DNA of 64,000 bases, from assembly GCA_028752905.1 (NCBI GenBank), contig JAQNBH010000008.1, positions 1,565,351 through 1,629,350 of the forward strand. Reading direction: 5' to 3'. Positions 38,201-48,491 of the stretch are shown here, piece by piece. Position numbers and translations under genes: made by a program. Positions within the stretch are counted from its first letter, which is position 1. Every line of letters starts with the position of its first letter. Origin of the DNA: Cladorhizidae sp. MBARI D1340-BT2. Lineage: Eukaryota > Porifera > Demospongiae > Poecilosclerida > Cladorhizidae. The notes under the pieces were generated by a model that worked only from the letters and a program-made list of their open reading frames with translations, was not told the origin of the DNA and did not search any database.

Positions 38201-41200
38201 GACAGCTCTGAGAGCTGATGACTACGAGGAACACATCCATTGCTTAGAAACTCTGCTAGTGTAGTTTTCTAAATAATGCGCAGGTTGACAAAATCACATG
38301 TGAGAAGAAGCAATCTGATTGGCTGGACGGATGAGGATGCTTCACACCTGGACGCAAAAATAGAACTCTAGTCTATCCGAACATGGTGTCCTAAATCTAG
38401 AATGCGTACGGACGCGCATGTTCACAGGACGCTTGAGGACTTGTCGCGATGCGACGTTTGCTGTTTGCATTGTGAACCAGCCTTTAGAGCAGCTGGTCGA
38501 AACAGTAAGAGACAATTTCAAGTCGATTATTGAGAAGGTTGTCATGTTATTAAAAATAGGATGGAGCTCATCACCACGTGCATTTGGCTGACTCACCACT
38601 AACTTAATTCGTGGTTTAAATAACCATAGCTATAACTTTTTTCTAGAAAACCTCCATTACCAGACAACCACAACTAGCTGCAGTTGGCACTGACTTCATT
38701 GAAGCAAACAAAAGCTCCACTACGTGGTCCAGAACAACATTGCCTCGTCTATAACAAAGGCTCCTCCACAGCTATCTCCAGGACCATCTCCTTCCTCTTG
38801 AGTGAAAGGATTTCGAGTGCTACTTGGTAAGCACAAGAGCCCGTGCAGCTTTCCTCGGCAGAAGAGCTATCAGAGATTGAAGTTACGACAGCGGCCATAC
38901 CCCACAAAAAGGAAGTTATGACACCGGCCACACCCCACAAACAGGAAGTTACAACAGGGGTCACGCCCCACAAACAGGAAGTTACGAGTGGTCACACCCC
39001 ACAAACAGGAAGCAGTTCTTCACTATTTATGGGGGGAAATTGTGACTGATGTCAGCATTGACTTAGATTTTCAATCTGCTAGCAACCATCTCTTAATTAA
39101 GATTGGCTCACAATGTGGTGAGGAGTGCTTCACAGTCCAGCCTAATAAAAGAAATCTTTAATTGTGACTCCAGTCCACATTAATGCCGGCAGGTGGTAGT
39201 TATGTTAATATTACTTAACTGCATTAATATCTAACTAGCTGCAGCACTGACATCTAGCTAGCTCTACAGCACTGACATCTAGCTAGAGAGGCCCAAGTTC
39301 GCAAGTCCCTAGCAACCCTAGTCTAGGATAGACCAAGCATGTATTCTCAGTAAAGTAAGATTTGGTTACTAAGCAATGACCATAATGCTATGAAAACATC
39401 TAGTTGCTCATACTGTAGAGATTGGCACTGCGTATTTGCCGGAGTGGAGGGTGGCACTGCATATTAGGCACTTCCACCTCAAAGCTAACATCATCACAAA
39501 CACTCATCACTGGAGCACAAGCCATGCAAAAAAATAAAATGTTCATCTACCAGCTAGGCAGGAGATGAGTTCACTCTGACCACATCTAGACAGGAGTTCA
39601 CTCTGACCACAACTAGGCAGGAGTTAACTCTGACCACAACTATGCAGATGAGCTTTCTCTGACCTCAACTAGGCAGGAGTTTTCTCTGACCACAACTAAA
39701 CAGAATTTCAGCCCAACTAGGCAGGAGAGGAGTTAATCCCAACTAGGCAGAAGGTGTTAACTGTTAACTCAACAACTAGGCAGGAGTAGGAGTACGAGTT
39801 AACTCGGACCACAACAGACAGGAGGAGTCTCAAACTAGCTCTCCTTCTCTATTCCCTTTCGGCTCTCCTGTTGCCAGACTTCCCCATGGATCCTCCAGTC
39901 TCAAACTAGCTCTCCCTTCTCTATTCCCTTTCGGCTCTCCTGTTGCCAGACTTCCCCATGGATCCTCCAGTCTCAAACTAGCTCTCCCTTCTCTATTCCC
40001 TTTCGGCTCTCCTGTTGCCAGACTTCCCCATGGATCCTCCAGTCTCAAACTAGCTCTCCCTTCTCTATTCCCAGTTAGCTCTCCTGTTGCCAGCTCAAGT
40101 TCCAACTGTCACACACTTGAAAAAAGGGAGCATGGATGGAGCTGTACGGGTCACATGCTCCACTTGTGACCACACCCACTAATTCATTTTAGCCACTGCG
40201 CCATATATTCTTGACCTTGTCTTGTATGACGTGCTCCATGCACGCACAGGGACACATACCAAAGTAGAGGTCTAAAGGTATTTTAACAATACGCTACTCG
40301 CACTAGTGACACGAGGTTTAGCTATTGTGAGCATGAAGTCGACTTATTTCCACATGACGCGTCTGTTGGTGTGCTTTATTTGTGTTTGGAAACAAAAAAG
40401 TTCCCCCAAAGACATCCCAAGGACCGAACTACTACGCCCCAGAACAAGACTCCCTACGCCCATCGGGTAAAGTGTCAACAAATGCACAAACACTGTACAC
40501 CATCATCTTTTTACACACGCACATTCTTGGACGTCTGGATACACACACATGAATGTAGAAAGGTTAATAGAGGCAGTGAGTTAAGGTTAATAGAGGCAGT
40601 GAGTTAATTAATAGAGGCAGTGAGTTAAGGTTAATAGAGGCAGTGAGTTAAGGTTAATAGAGGCAGTGAGTTAAGGTTAATAGAGGCAGTGAAGGAAGGT
40701 TATTAGAGGCAGTAAGGAACATGCTTAGCATACGACTGTATCCGGCAAGTCAGGCAGAGATTGAAATCCCATTAATTAATGGGTGGAGTTTTGAAGTGAA
40801 CCAAAGCGAGGCTCACAAATTGTGAACCACAAGGCCTCGAGCCATTCTTTACTACCATCTCCATCTCCATATTTCAGCACTTCTTCCCGGGGTGAGGATG
40901 ACATGAGGCTGCTAGTCAGGTTGAGGATGACATGAGGCAGCTAGTTTGGGTGAGGATGACATGAGGCAGCTAGTCAGGTTGAAGATGACATGAGGCTGCT
41001 AGTTAGGGTGAGGATGACATGAGGCAGCTAGTCAGGTTGAGGATGACATGAGGCAGCTAGTCAGGTTGAGGATGACATGAGGCTGCTAGTTTGGGTGAGG
41101 ATGACATGAGGCTGCTAGTTTGGGTGAGGATGACATGAGGCAGCTAGTCAGGTTGAGGATGACATGAGGCTGCTAGTTTGGGTGAGGATGACATGAGGCA

Positions 41201-44200
41201 GCTAGTTAGGGTGAGGATGACATGAGGCAGCCAGTTTGGGTGAGGATGACATGAGGCAGCTAGTCAGGTTGAGGATGACATGAGGCAGCTAGTCAGGTTG
41301 AGGATGACATGAGGCAGCTAGTCAGGGTGAGGATGACATGAGGCAGCTAGTTAGGGTGAGGATGACATGAGGCAGCTAGTCAGGTTGAGGATGACATGAG
41401 ACAGCTAGTTAGGGTGAGGATGACATGAGACAGCTAGTCAGGTTGAGGATGACATGAGGCAGCTAGTCAGGTTGAGGATGACATGAGGCAGCTAGTCAGG
41501 TTGAGGATGACATGAGGCAGCTAGTTAGGGTGAGGATGACATGAGGCAGCTAGTCAGGTTGAGGATGACATGAGACAGCTAGTTAGGGTGAGGATGACAT
41601 GAGGCAGCTAGTCAGGTTGAGGATGACATGAGGCTGCTAGTCAGGTTGAGGATGACATGAGGCAGCTAGTCAAGTTGAGGATGACATGAGACAGCTAGTC
41701 AGGTTGAGGATGACATGAGGCAGCTAGTTAGGTTGAGGATGACATGAGGCAGCTAGTCAGGTTGAGGATGACATGAGGCAGCTAGTCAGGTTGAGGATGA
41801 CATGAGACAGCTAGTTAGGGTGAGGATGACATGAGGCAGCTAGTCAGGTTGAGGATGACATGAGGCAGCTAGTTAGGTTGAGGATGACATGAGGCAGCTA
41901 GTTTGGGTGAGGATGACATGAGGCAGCTAGTCAGGTTGAGGATGACATGAGGCAGCTAGTCAGGTTGAGGATGACATGAGGCAGCTAGTCAGGTTGAGGA
42001 TGACATGAGGCAGCTAGTCAGGTTGAGGATGACATGAGGCTGCTAGTTTGGGTGAGATGATATGAGGCAGCTAGTCAGGTTGAGGATGACATGAGGCTGC
42101 TAGTTTGGTTGAGGATGAACATAATCTCATAATGACCAGACGACAGGACTATTGATATTGAAAAATATTTGGCACAGCCATCTATCACTAGAAACACTGC
42201 CATTACCTAATACGCAATGACTGTGACAGTTAGAGAGGGGGGGGAGACAGGGCTAGCTTATATCTAACCAACCAGAGAGGCAGCAGGTGGGGGAACTAGC
42301 TAGTCTTGTGCAAAATACCCGGATACCAAGGCACTAGCTAGACCTAGATAATTTAATTTCAGTTAGAGCAGGTACTGAGCATGCCTAAATATCTTGAGCG
42401 TCCACATAGCATAACCAATTTTATATAATAAAAAAAAAATTAATCAGTCATTTCAAAAACGCCCTAGTATCAGGCAGAGAATTGTTAGGCGGTTCAGTGA
42501 GATTCAGGCTAAAAGTTGCATCTTGAAATCAAGTCTAATCACATGCGTATCATAGTGCACACCATCCTTTAGAATCCACTCGACAGCTACCCAGGTTAGA
42601 ATAGTTGGCTTCTCCCCCCCCCCCCCCTTAGGTAGTTCTCTCTCATATGGGCCAAAATCACCATCCCTGGATCAAGGGCTTCCTCCCTGCATAATTGCTC
42701 GACAGAACTTCTTCCAAAGTCCGGAGTAACCATCACGTTACTATGGGGTTGATCAAGCCCTACATTCCTCCAATGCCACAGAACTATTGAACAGCAATAC
42801 AGTGATGAGAGAGACAGTGATCACACACTGCATAGTGTGCCACTTAATTATCTAAAATATATAGCAGAGGTACCCGGCGTTGTCTGGGAAAGGATAAAAT
42901 ATATAGCAGAGGTACCCGGCGTTGTCCGGGAAAGGATAAAATATATAGCAGAGGTACCCGGCGCTGTCCGGGAAAGGATAAAATATATAGCAGAGGTACT
43001 CGGCGTTGTCTGGGAAAGGATAAAATATATAGCAGAGGTACCCGGCATTGTCCGGGAAAGGATAAAATATATAGCAGGTGTCCGGAAAAGGATAAAATGT
43101 ATAAAAGAGGGGAGCACAAATGAAAATGAGGGGTGTGGCATCCACCTCCATGGCTTGCTAACTACTTTTATTTATATCCCCCCCCCCCCTCAAAACCCTC
43201 AAAACCAGTGGAAGATATTGCTACCCTCTGTAAATCTCGCCATTCAGCAACTGCAGCGTTTTTTCTAATGTAGTAGGTTAGCATTACATGAAGTCTAACG
43301 CAGCTAGCACAGTTTGTTAGAAGTGTTTGCATTACATGAAGTCTAACGTGTAGCTAGCGTATTTGTTAAAGTGTTTGCATTGTGTTTGCATTTTACTCGG
43401 GTAAAACCTGGAGAGACAATGGCATTTATTATTTTTTTATTTTAAACTTATGGTTACAACTTTAGAGCTCCGTAGATTGTGCAAACTTCATGGTATGGAC
43501 TTGATATATAGCTCAAAAGATAGGTCTCTCTGTGTGCTCTCTTTTGATACTAAAATATGTTTCATAGGTATAACTATAGGCAAGTTACTAGACCTAAAGT
43601 GGAGGGACCTCAAAAACCTGAATGCCGGCAACCTCCAATAAATAACTCCAGATTGCTAAGTGCTAAAGATTTGAAATTGGTACCAGTGGCTAGAGGAAGC
43701 CCTAGTCTATTCAATGACCGTTTTCATTAGGCATTAAAATGTAAGTACGTGGTCAAGCACGTGGGTGGGAAATGATAAAACAGGTTTTTGAGGTCCCTCC
43801 ACTTTAGGTCTAGTAACTTGCCTATAGTTATACCTATGAAACATATTTTGGTATCAAAAGAGAGCACACAGAGAGACCTATCTTTTCAGCTATAAATCAA
43901 GTCCATACCATGAAGTTTGCAGAATCTACGGAGCTCTAAAGTTGTAACCATAAGTAAAAAATTTAAAAAAAATTATTTTTTTATGCCGTTGTCTCCCCTA
44001 ACCCAACCCAGTGGTAAAACCGGGGGTTTTTTAAGGTATTTCGCCCAGGTTTTACCCCGGGTTTTACCCAGGTATTAAGTACCCAGTGATATAAAACACT
44101 TATTTGTAGCCCTGTCACAGCCCTGTCCCCAGAGCCACAAGTGTCTCGGTGGTGGTGGACACCAGGGCTATTTAAAAGGCAAGCAAATACCACAAGTGAT

Positions 44201-47200
44201 CATTCACTGCTTACAGTTTAGTAAGTGTACTGCAATTACAAAAATTAGAAAGCCCAGAAACTCGTCTTCTGCCACAGGCTCCTGCGAGGACCTCAGGAGA
44301 TTGACTATTAATTCTGTTTAACTTGCATATCAATTGGACTTTAATCCCATGAATCTCGTTTAAATATTTAAATAAATCATTAAATAAAAAATATATAATC
44401 TAGTAGACAACCTTGTCACTGGGTAAAAGGTATTTTACCCAACTCGGGTTAAACCCGGGTTACACCCAAGCCCTGGGCAAAACCTGCGAACTCTGGTTTG
44501 CATTACATGAAGTCTAACGTAACTAGCATAATTGTGTTTGCATTACATGAAGTCTAACGTAGATAGCGTGATTATGTTAGCATTACACGAAGTCTAACGT
44601 AGCTAGCATAATTGTGTTTGCATTACATGAAGTTTAACGTAGCTAGCGTAATTGTGTTTGCATTACATGAAGTCTAATGTGCAGCTAGCGTAGTTTGTAG
44701 GAAATATTGCCATGGAGCATTATTTATCTGCTGTGGTTGCAAAACGTGAAAAACGCATGCCCAGATATCTTCCAAAACAAAAATGGCCGACCTCCCGACA
44801 ATGCCAAGTGCCTCGTCATCCTAGGGTGGCCTCCAGTCTGGATCCCGACCAAACTTTACAAACACCATCCAGGCAGTTACGTAGGTGAAGTTTTGTCTGG
44901 ATCCAACCTCCAGTTCGGCCATGCTTTGCAGACATAGAGACAGACACATTATAGCCATAACCTGTTCCAGGAATAATCTCTTGACATAACCAGAACTCCA
45001 ATACAGTAAGCATTTTGGTATAAGAATCTGGCTCCATTGAGGTAATGAAGCTAAGGCCATGCAGCAATGCACCACACTGTATCCATGACAAAACTTACAG
45101 CAGAGCATCACTGTGTCTACGGACAAAACCTGTGCAGCCTCCCAGCAGAGGTGCCTATGCAGCCAGCCTCCCAGCAGAGGTGCCTATGCAGCCAGCCTTC
45201 CTCAGCAGAGGTGCCTATGCAGCCTTCCTTCCTCAGCAGAGGTGCCTATGCAGCCAGCCTTCCTCAGCAGAGGAGTCTATGCAGCCAGCCTTCCTCAGCA
45301 GAGGTGCCTATGCAGCCAGCCTTCCTCAGCAGAGGTGCCTATGCAGCCTTCCTCTCAGCAGAGGTGCCTATGCAGCCAGCCTTCCTCAGCAGAGGTGCCT
45401 ATGCAGCCAGCCTTCCTCAGCAGAGGTGCCTATGCAGCCAGCCTTCCTCAGCAGAGGTGCCTATGCAGCCAGCCTTCCTCAGCAGAGGTGCCTATGCAGC
45501 CAGCCTTCCTCAGCAGAGGAGTCTATGCAGCCAGCCTTCCTCAGCAGAGGTGCCTATGCAGCCTTCCTCTCAGCAGAGGTGCCTATGCAGCCTTCCTCAG
45601 CAGAGGTGCCTATGCAGCCTTCCTCAGCAGAGGTGCCTGTGCAGCCTTCCTCAGCAGAGGTGCCTGTGCAGCCTTCCTCAGCAGAGGTGCCTGTTCAGCC
45701 TTCCTCAGCAGAGGTGCCTATGCAGCCAGCCTTCCTCAGCAGAGGTGCCTATGCAGCCTTCCTCAGCAGAGGTGCCTGTGCAGCCTCCCGCAGCAGAAAA
45801 GCTTCCCGGATCAGCAGTTGCAATCATCAGCATATTTATAAGGGAAGTACTGCAAATGCAACATCCTACTGGGCATGTGCAAGTAAAATACTGATTTTCA
45901 GCACAGATGGTTCTTTTGTGCCAGTGTTCACAAACAGTGTTCATGTTCACACTGAGCACTGATAAGCAGCAATCACTTGCCTGAGAAGGCAGCAGTGCAG
46001 CAGATGACCGCACTGACAAGCAATCACTTGTCTGAGAAGGCCGAGTGCAGCACATGCTGTGAAAGTTGTCTATCTCTTGAAACATGAATCCATTTAGCAG
46101 CAAGAACCGGTCACCGAGCGGATTACCATTTTCAACAGTATTTCTTCAACCCTCGCCAGTCATCAGTCACAAGACCAGCTTTTATCAGTTTGAAGAAGTC
46201 TTTTCTACCTGGGCTGGTATCTTGTAGCAGGGACAGTCTCATGAACTAGACTACGGGCAGGGCCTGGGCTGGTATCTTGTAGCAGGGACAGTCTCATGAA
46301 CTAGACTACGGGCAGGGCCTGGGCTGGTATCCAGGGACAGTCTCATGAACTAGACTACGGCAGGGCCTGGGCTGGTATCTTGTAGCAGGGACAGTCTCAT
46401 GAACTAGACTACGGCAGGGCCTGGGCTGGTATCTTGTAGCAGGGACAGTCTCATGAACTAGACTACGGGCAGGGCCTGGGCTGGTATCCAGGGACAGTCT
46501 CATGAACTAGACTACGGACAGGGCCTCCAGGGACAGTCTCATGAACTAGACTACGGGCAGGGCCTGGGCTGGTATCTAGTGGCAGGGACAGTCGCATGAA
46601 CTAGACTACGGGCAGGGCCTGGGCTGGTATCTTGTAGCAGGGACAGTCTCATGAACTAGACTACGGGCAGGGCCTGGGCTGGTATCCAGGGACAGTCTCA
46701 TGAACTAGACTACGGGCAGGGCCTGGGCTGGTATCCAGGGACAGTCTCATGAACTAGACTACGGACAGGGCCTCCAGGGACAGTCTCATGAACTAGACTA
46801 CGGGCAGGGCCTGGGCTGGTATCTTGTAGCAAGGACAGTCTCATGAACTAGACTACGGGCAGGGCCTGGGCTGGTATCCAGGGACAGTCTCATGAACTAG
46901 ACTACGGGCAGGGCCTGGGCTGATCATTGCTCCAACATAGAGGTTCTTCTAATCTAGAAAGAGATTTGAAGTACAAACATCCTTTATAAGCTGACCAGCT
47001 AATGATGTTGCCACCCAACCAAAAAGGGCAAGTAGATAAGGAAGGATACAACTCCAGCTGCACGTGACCACCTGCTGCTTGCTGACACAAATATTTATAA
47101 TTTTTAATTTTTAAAAAACACCCTCAATTTTGAAAACCAGTACATAGAAGAACCAGTGTACGTAGAAACCCTTTACCAACAAAACAGTCGCAGTCCTCAC

Positions 47201-48381
47201 ATATTTTTCATTGGTTGCTCTCAGAGGGACTACCACTTGCTAGACAGACCACTTTATCCCCAACCAAACATGTTTTATATCTAGACTACTACACAACACC
47301 ACAGAGATGAAGTACCACAGAGATGAAGTACCACAGAGATGAAGTACCACAGAGATGAAGTACCACAGAGATGAAGTACCACAGAGATGAAGTACCACAG
47401 AGATGAAGTACCACAGAGATGAAGTACCACAGAGATGAAGTACCACAGAGATGAAGTACCACAGAGATGAAGTACCACAGAGATGAAGTACCACAGAGAT
47501 GAAGTACCACAGAGATGAAGTACCACAGAGATGAAGTACCACAGAGATGAAGCACCAGTACCACAGAGATGAAGTAAGATGAAGTACCAGTACCACAGAG
47601 ATGAAGTACCAGTACCACAGAGATGAAGTACCACAGAGATGAAGTACCACAGAGATGGAGTACCAGTACCACAGAGATGAAGTACCAGTACCACAGAGAT
47701 GAAGTACCAGTACCACAGAGATGAAGTACCAGTACCACAGAGATGAAGTACCAGTACCACAGAGATGAAGTACCACAGAGATGAAGTACCATCATAGATA
47801 TGAACTAATGAATGCAAAAACGGTGAGAAGTTGTACCATTAAAATATGCATGAGGTCCAGAATACACCCTCCACTAATACACACTCCACTATTAAAGATG
47901 AGTGCACCCTCCACTATTAAACATGAATGCACCACCCCTTCATTCAAAATAGCCAGCCAGGCACCACCCCCTCCTCACTCTTCTACATGTCAATGTGCAT
48001 TCCTAGTAGTTCAAGAGACCTGCAGGTTGTTGATAACAAACTTCTTGAAGCCATCTGGTAAAGTGTTCCTGGTTTTCTTGTTACTGCCATATCCAATACT
48101 GGGCATGAGATACTGGCCTTTAAACCTTCTCCTAACCCTGTTGTCAATACCCTTTGGCTTCCTCCAGTTACTCTGCAAGATACACACACAATATAGTCGC
48201 AGTCAGGCACTCCTCGTAATTCCCAGTCGCTCACTTTACTGTATATTATCTCTTACCTTCACTTTCTTGTTTACTGTATATTATCTCTTACCTTCACTTT
48301 CTTGTATCTGTCAGACTGATGCCTGATGAACTTTTTCGTTCTCTTTTTTACTCGCTTCACTGTCCTAATAGGGATCGCCAT
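23249..48381 (-). CDS. RPL32: Ribosomal protein eL32 (RPL32), three coding exons with a 24.6-kb intron
   Basis: This is a large-subunit ribosomal protein. Coding exons on the minus strand are 48381-48292 (30 codons, starting [10 protein letters not shown]), 48172-48020 (51 codons, containing [19 protein letters not shown]) and 23407-23249 (52 codons plus TGA, ending [12 protein letters not shown]). The 133-residue product is close to the 135 of human RPL32, and the characteristic [33 protein letters not shown] and ending NARLRSEENE are all recognisable. Both coding introns are phase 0 with GT-AG ends. The first is about 120 bp and carries a duplicated donor; the second spans 48019-23408 and is almost entirely tandem repeats plus MITEs. 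A likely non-coding first exon lies upstream at 48491-48463. RNF2 ends 481 bp upstream of the ATG in the same orientation; SHOC2 converges from the other side, stop codons 220 bp apart. Confidence 0.95.
23410..24585. other. RPL32 intron, unique-looking segment
   Basis: AT-rich in the middle (23650-23790). A short frame from ATG 24148 (43 codons, starting [20 protein letters not shown]) ends at a GGTAAGCACAG that could be a donor, but no homology is recognised. A related sequence around GGTAAGCACA is found near 38825. Confidence 0.4.
24586..24775. repeat. 34-bp tandem array of X-box-like palindromes
   Basis: Five to six copies of TGTTGCCAGGCAACCGTGCA followed by CTAGTATGGACCAG. Each holds the inverted repeat GTTGCC-A-GGCAAC, matching the RFX X-box half-sites with a one-base spacer. 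Confidence 0.92.
25655..25990. repeat. 100-bp tandem repeat, 4 copies
   Basis: The unit starts GATTGCATTGCTCTAGCCAT; copies start at 25655, 25755, 25855 and 25935 (the third is shortened to 80 bp). The 24780-25650 stretch upstream shows nothing recognised. Confidence 0.92.
26150..28246. repeat. Minisatellite, 20-bp unit, about 105 copies with higher-order structure
   Basis: The unit is CTGGGTGCAGCCCCTTCTCA; inserts such as CTGCCCTTCTCA and GCACAATCCC mark blocks. The marker GCAGAGCTTCCTCCC recurs at 26674, 27396 and 28036 (spacings 722 and 640 bp). Open in all three forward frames only because the unit lacks stops in every phase. Confidence 0.97.
28628..30868. repeat. Minisatellite, 38-bp unit, about 59 copies
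   Basis: The unit contains CTATGCAGCAGAGACTATGT and ACCCATGGTGTCCTTCCT. Very homogeneous for the first 14 units; indel variants cluster at 29920-30210. A run of 26 G follows at 30924-30949. Confidence 0.97.
31282..31730. repeat. Minisatellite, 31-bp unit, about 14 copies
   Basis: The unit contains GTTGAGGACACCCTCATGAC with CACCTCCAC. More diverged than neighbouring arrays. Nothing recognised in 31731-32160. Confidence 0.92.
32161..33571. repeat. Minisatellite, 30-bp unit, about 47 copies, near-identical
   Basis: The unit contains ATGGGTCTCCTTGGTGACAT and TACTACATGC. The few substitutions (GGTCCCC at about 32346 and 32436, TACTGC at about 32544, GGGCCTCC at about 32735) are all in the left 580 bp; from about 32741 to 33570 every unit is identical. 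Confidence 0.98.
33838..34965. repeat. Minisatellite, 56-bp unit, about 20 copies
   Basis: The unit contains CATCACCATACCAACAGCCA and GCATTAGACTCCCCAACAGG; the GCTGTATT, GCTACACT and GCTGCAGT variants alternate. 34970-35740 has no recognised gene. Confidence 0.95.
35744..36548. repeat. Minisatellite, 41-bp unit, about 19 copies
   Basis: The unit contains GGTCAGCTACAGCCTCCTTC and ACACACCATG(T/C)AG. Confidence 0.95.
36550..38027. other. RPL32 intron, no recognised gene
   Basis: Unique-looking. A 127-codon plus-strand frame at 37347-37730 shows no recognisable family and low-complexity composition; I do not call it a gene. Confidence 0.4.
38028..38483. mobile_element. MITE with 14-bp perfect terminal inverted repeats
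   Basis: The left end AGGCTGGTTCACAA and the right end TTGTGAACCAGCCT are perfect reverse complements 456 bp apart. Subterminal regions share inverted blocks (GTCGCGTCCTCAAGC near the left; its approximate reverse complement near the right). The flanks offer a possible TA duplication but the exact boundary is ambiguous by 1-2 bases. The only open frame inside is a short one with no recognised domain, so it is probably a non-autonomous DNA transposon in the RPL32 intron. Confidence 0.8.
38893..39010. repeat. 33-bp tandem repeat, about 4 copies
   Basis: The unit contains CACCCCACAAACAGGAAGTT with ACGACAGSGG variants. Two or three CAGGAAGTT words resemble ETS sites. The rest of 38484-39545 has nothing recognised. 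Confidence 0.85.
39548..39830. repeat. Degenerate tandem repeat, about 27 bp
   Basis: Irregular copies of CTAGGCAGGAGTTAACTCTG and ACCACAA. Confidence 0.75.
39832..40085. repeat. 72-bp tandem repeat, 3.5 copies
   Basis: The unit contains TCTCAAACTAGCTCTCCCTT and GACTTCCCCATGGATCCTCC. Nothing recognised in 40090-40555. Confidence 0.93.
40558..40715. repeat. 23-bp tandem repeat, about 7 copies
   Basis: GTTAATAGAGGCAGTGAGTT units. The related reverse-strand words TGCCTCTATTAACCTTT appear near 31922-31962. Confidence 0.9.
40890..42112. repeat. Minisatellite, 29-bp unit, about 42 copies
   Basis: The unit contains GAGGATGACATGAGGCAGCT; AGTCAGGTT, AGTTAGGGT and AGTTTGGGT junction variants intermix. 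Nothing recognised in 42115-42850 apart from an A run and a C run. Confidence 0.96.
42853..43092. repeat. 42-bp tandem repeat, about 6 copies
   Basis: The unit contains AAAATATATAGCAGAGGTAC and GTTGTCCGGGAAAGGAT. Confidence 0.94.
43390..44496. mobile_element. Composite insertion splitting a tandem array (outer element with nested foldback)
   Basis: This segment interrupts the 40-bp array whose copies resume on the other side. Its inner edges are rich in GGGTAAAACC and its inversions (for example 44015-44075 and 44418-44490). The right end read inward starts CAGAGTTCGCAGG, which resembles hAT-type termini. The sequence TTTGCATT occurs on both sides and could be an 8-bp target duplication, although the array itself supplies that word. 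The 43410-43998 foldback lies inside it. Confidence 0.5.
43410..43998. mobile_element. Foldback element with arms of about 200 bp
   Basis: The left arm (about 43410-43620) and right arm (about 43785-43998) are near-perfect reverse complements, including TTTAGAGCTCCGTAGATT and GACCTAAAGTGGAGGGACCT. The ends resemble each other inverted (GGAGAGACAATGGC and GCCGTTGTCTCCCC). The loop is about 160 bp. There is no coding capacity. A single-arm relative lies at 54632-55043. Confidence 0.88.
45128..45795. repeat. Minisatellite, 27/31-bp unit, about 23 copies
   Basis: The unit contains CAGCAGAGGTGCCTATGCAG; a 4-bp CCAG presence/absence gives the two unit lengths. Nothing recognised in 44700-45120 or 45800-46200. 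Confidence 0.95.
46206..46922. repeat. Minisatellite, 55-bp unit with deleted forms, about 14 copies
   Basis: The unit contains GGGACAGTCTCATGAACTAG and ACTACGGGCAGGGCCTGGGC; units missing TTGTAGCAG or GGGCTGGTAT are interspersed in a recurring order. Confidence 0.94.
47297..47795. repeat. Minisatellite, 16-bp and 22-bp units, about 28 copies
   Basis: TACCACAGAGATGAAG repeats; the right part has a TACCAG insertion giving 22-bp units. This is the last array before the repeat-poor zone, 225 bp from the RPL32 exon. Confidence 0.96.
48235..48304 (-). repeat. 35-bp tandem duplication of the RPL32 exon/intron junction
   Basis: Two 35-bp copies (48235-48269 and 48270-48304) each contain the exon end AAGAAAGTGAAG followed by the donor GTAAGAG. 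The gene-proximal copy (exon end 48292) gives the correct reading frame. Using the other donor (exon end 48257) would add 35 nt, introducing V-R-D-N-I-Q and then TAA. Confidence 0.9.
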
Positions 48382-48462
48382 GGCCTACAGTAGCGGGAGA
48401 CCATCGTATGATTATCAGAGTAAAGCCAACCAACAGATTAGAATGGATCATTCTGTACTAAC

Positions 48463-48491
48463 CTTAGAGATCCAAGATTTACGAAAGAAAG
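48463..48491 (-). promoter_or_regulatory. RPL32: Putative RPL32 5' TOP start site and non-coding exon 1
   Basis: Reading the minus strand, a pyrimidine tract CTTTCTTTCG (from 48491) is followed 29 bases later by a good donor AAG|GTTAGT (48463/48462). A matching acceptor TGTAG|GCC sits directly before the RPL32 ATG at 48381. A 5' terminal oligopyrimidine start and an intron just before the ATG are both typical of animal ribosomal-protein genes. The exact transcription start is inferred. Confidence 0.5.

Larger units (their letters stand above)
43275..44695. repeat. 40-bp tandem array split by an insertion
   Basis: Copies containing GTTTGCATTACATGAAGTCT and AACGTAGCTAGCG lie at 43275-43390 and 44497-44695. 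The 1.1 kb between them is the composite mobile element. Confidence 0.9.

Noticed and set aside
2540..47795. CRISPR-like regularly spaced direct repeats
   Set aside because: Units are contiguous or nearly so, without unique spacers, and lie in introns of animal genes.
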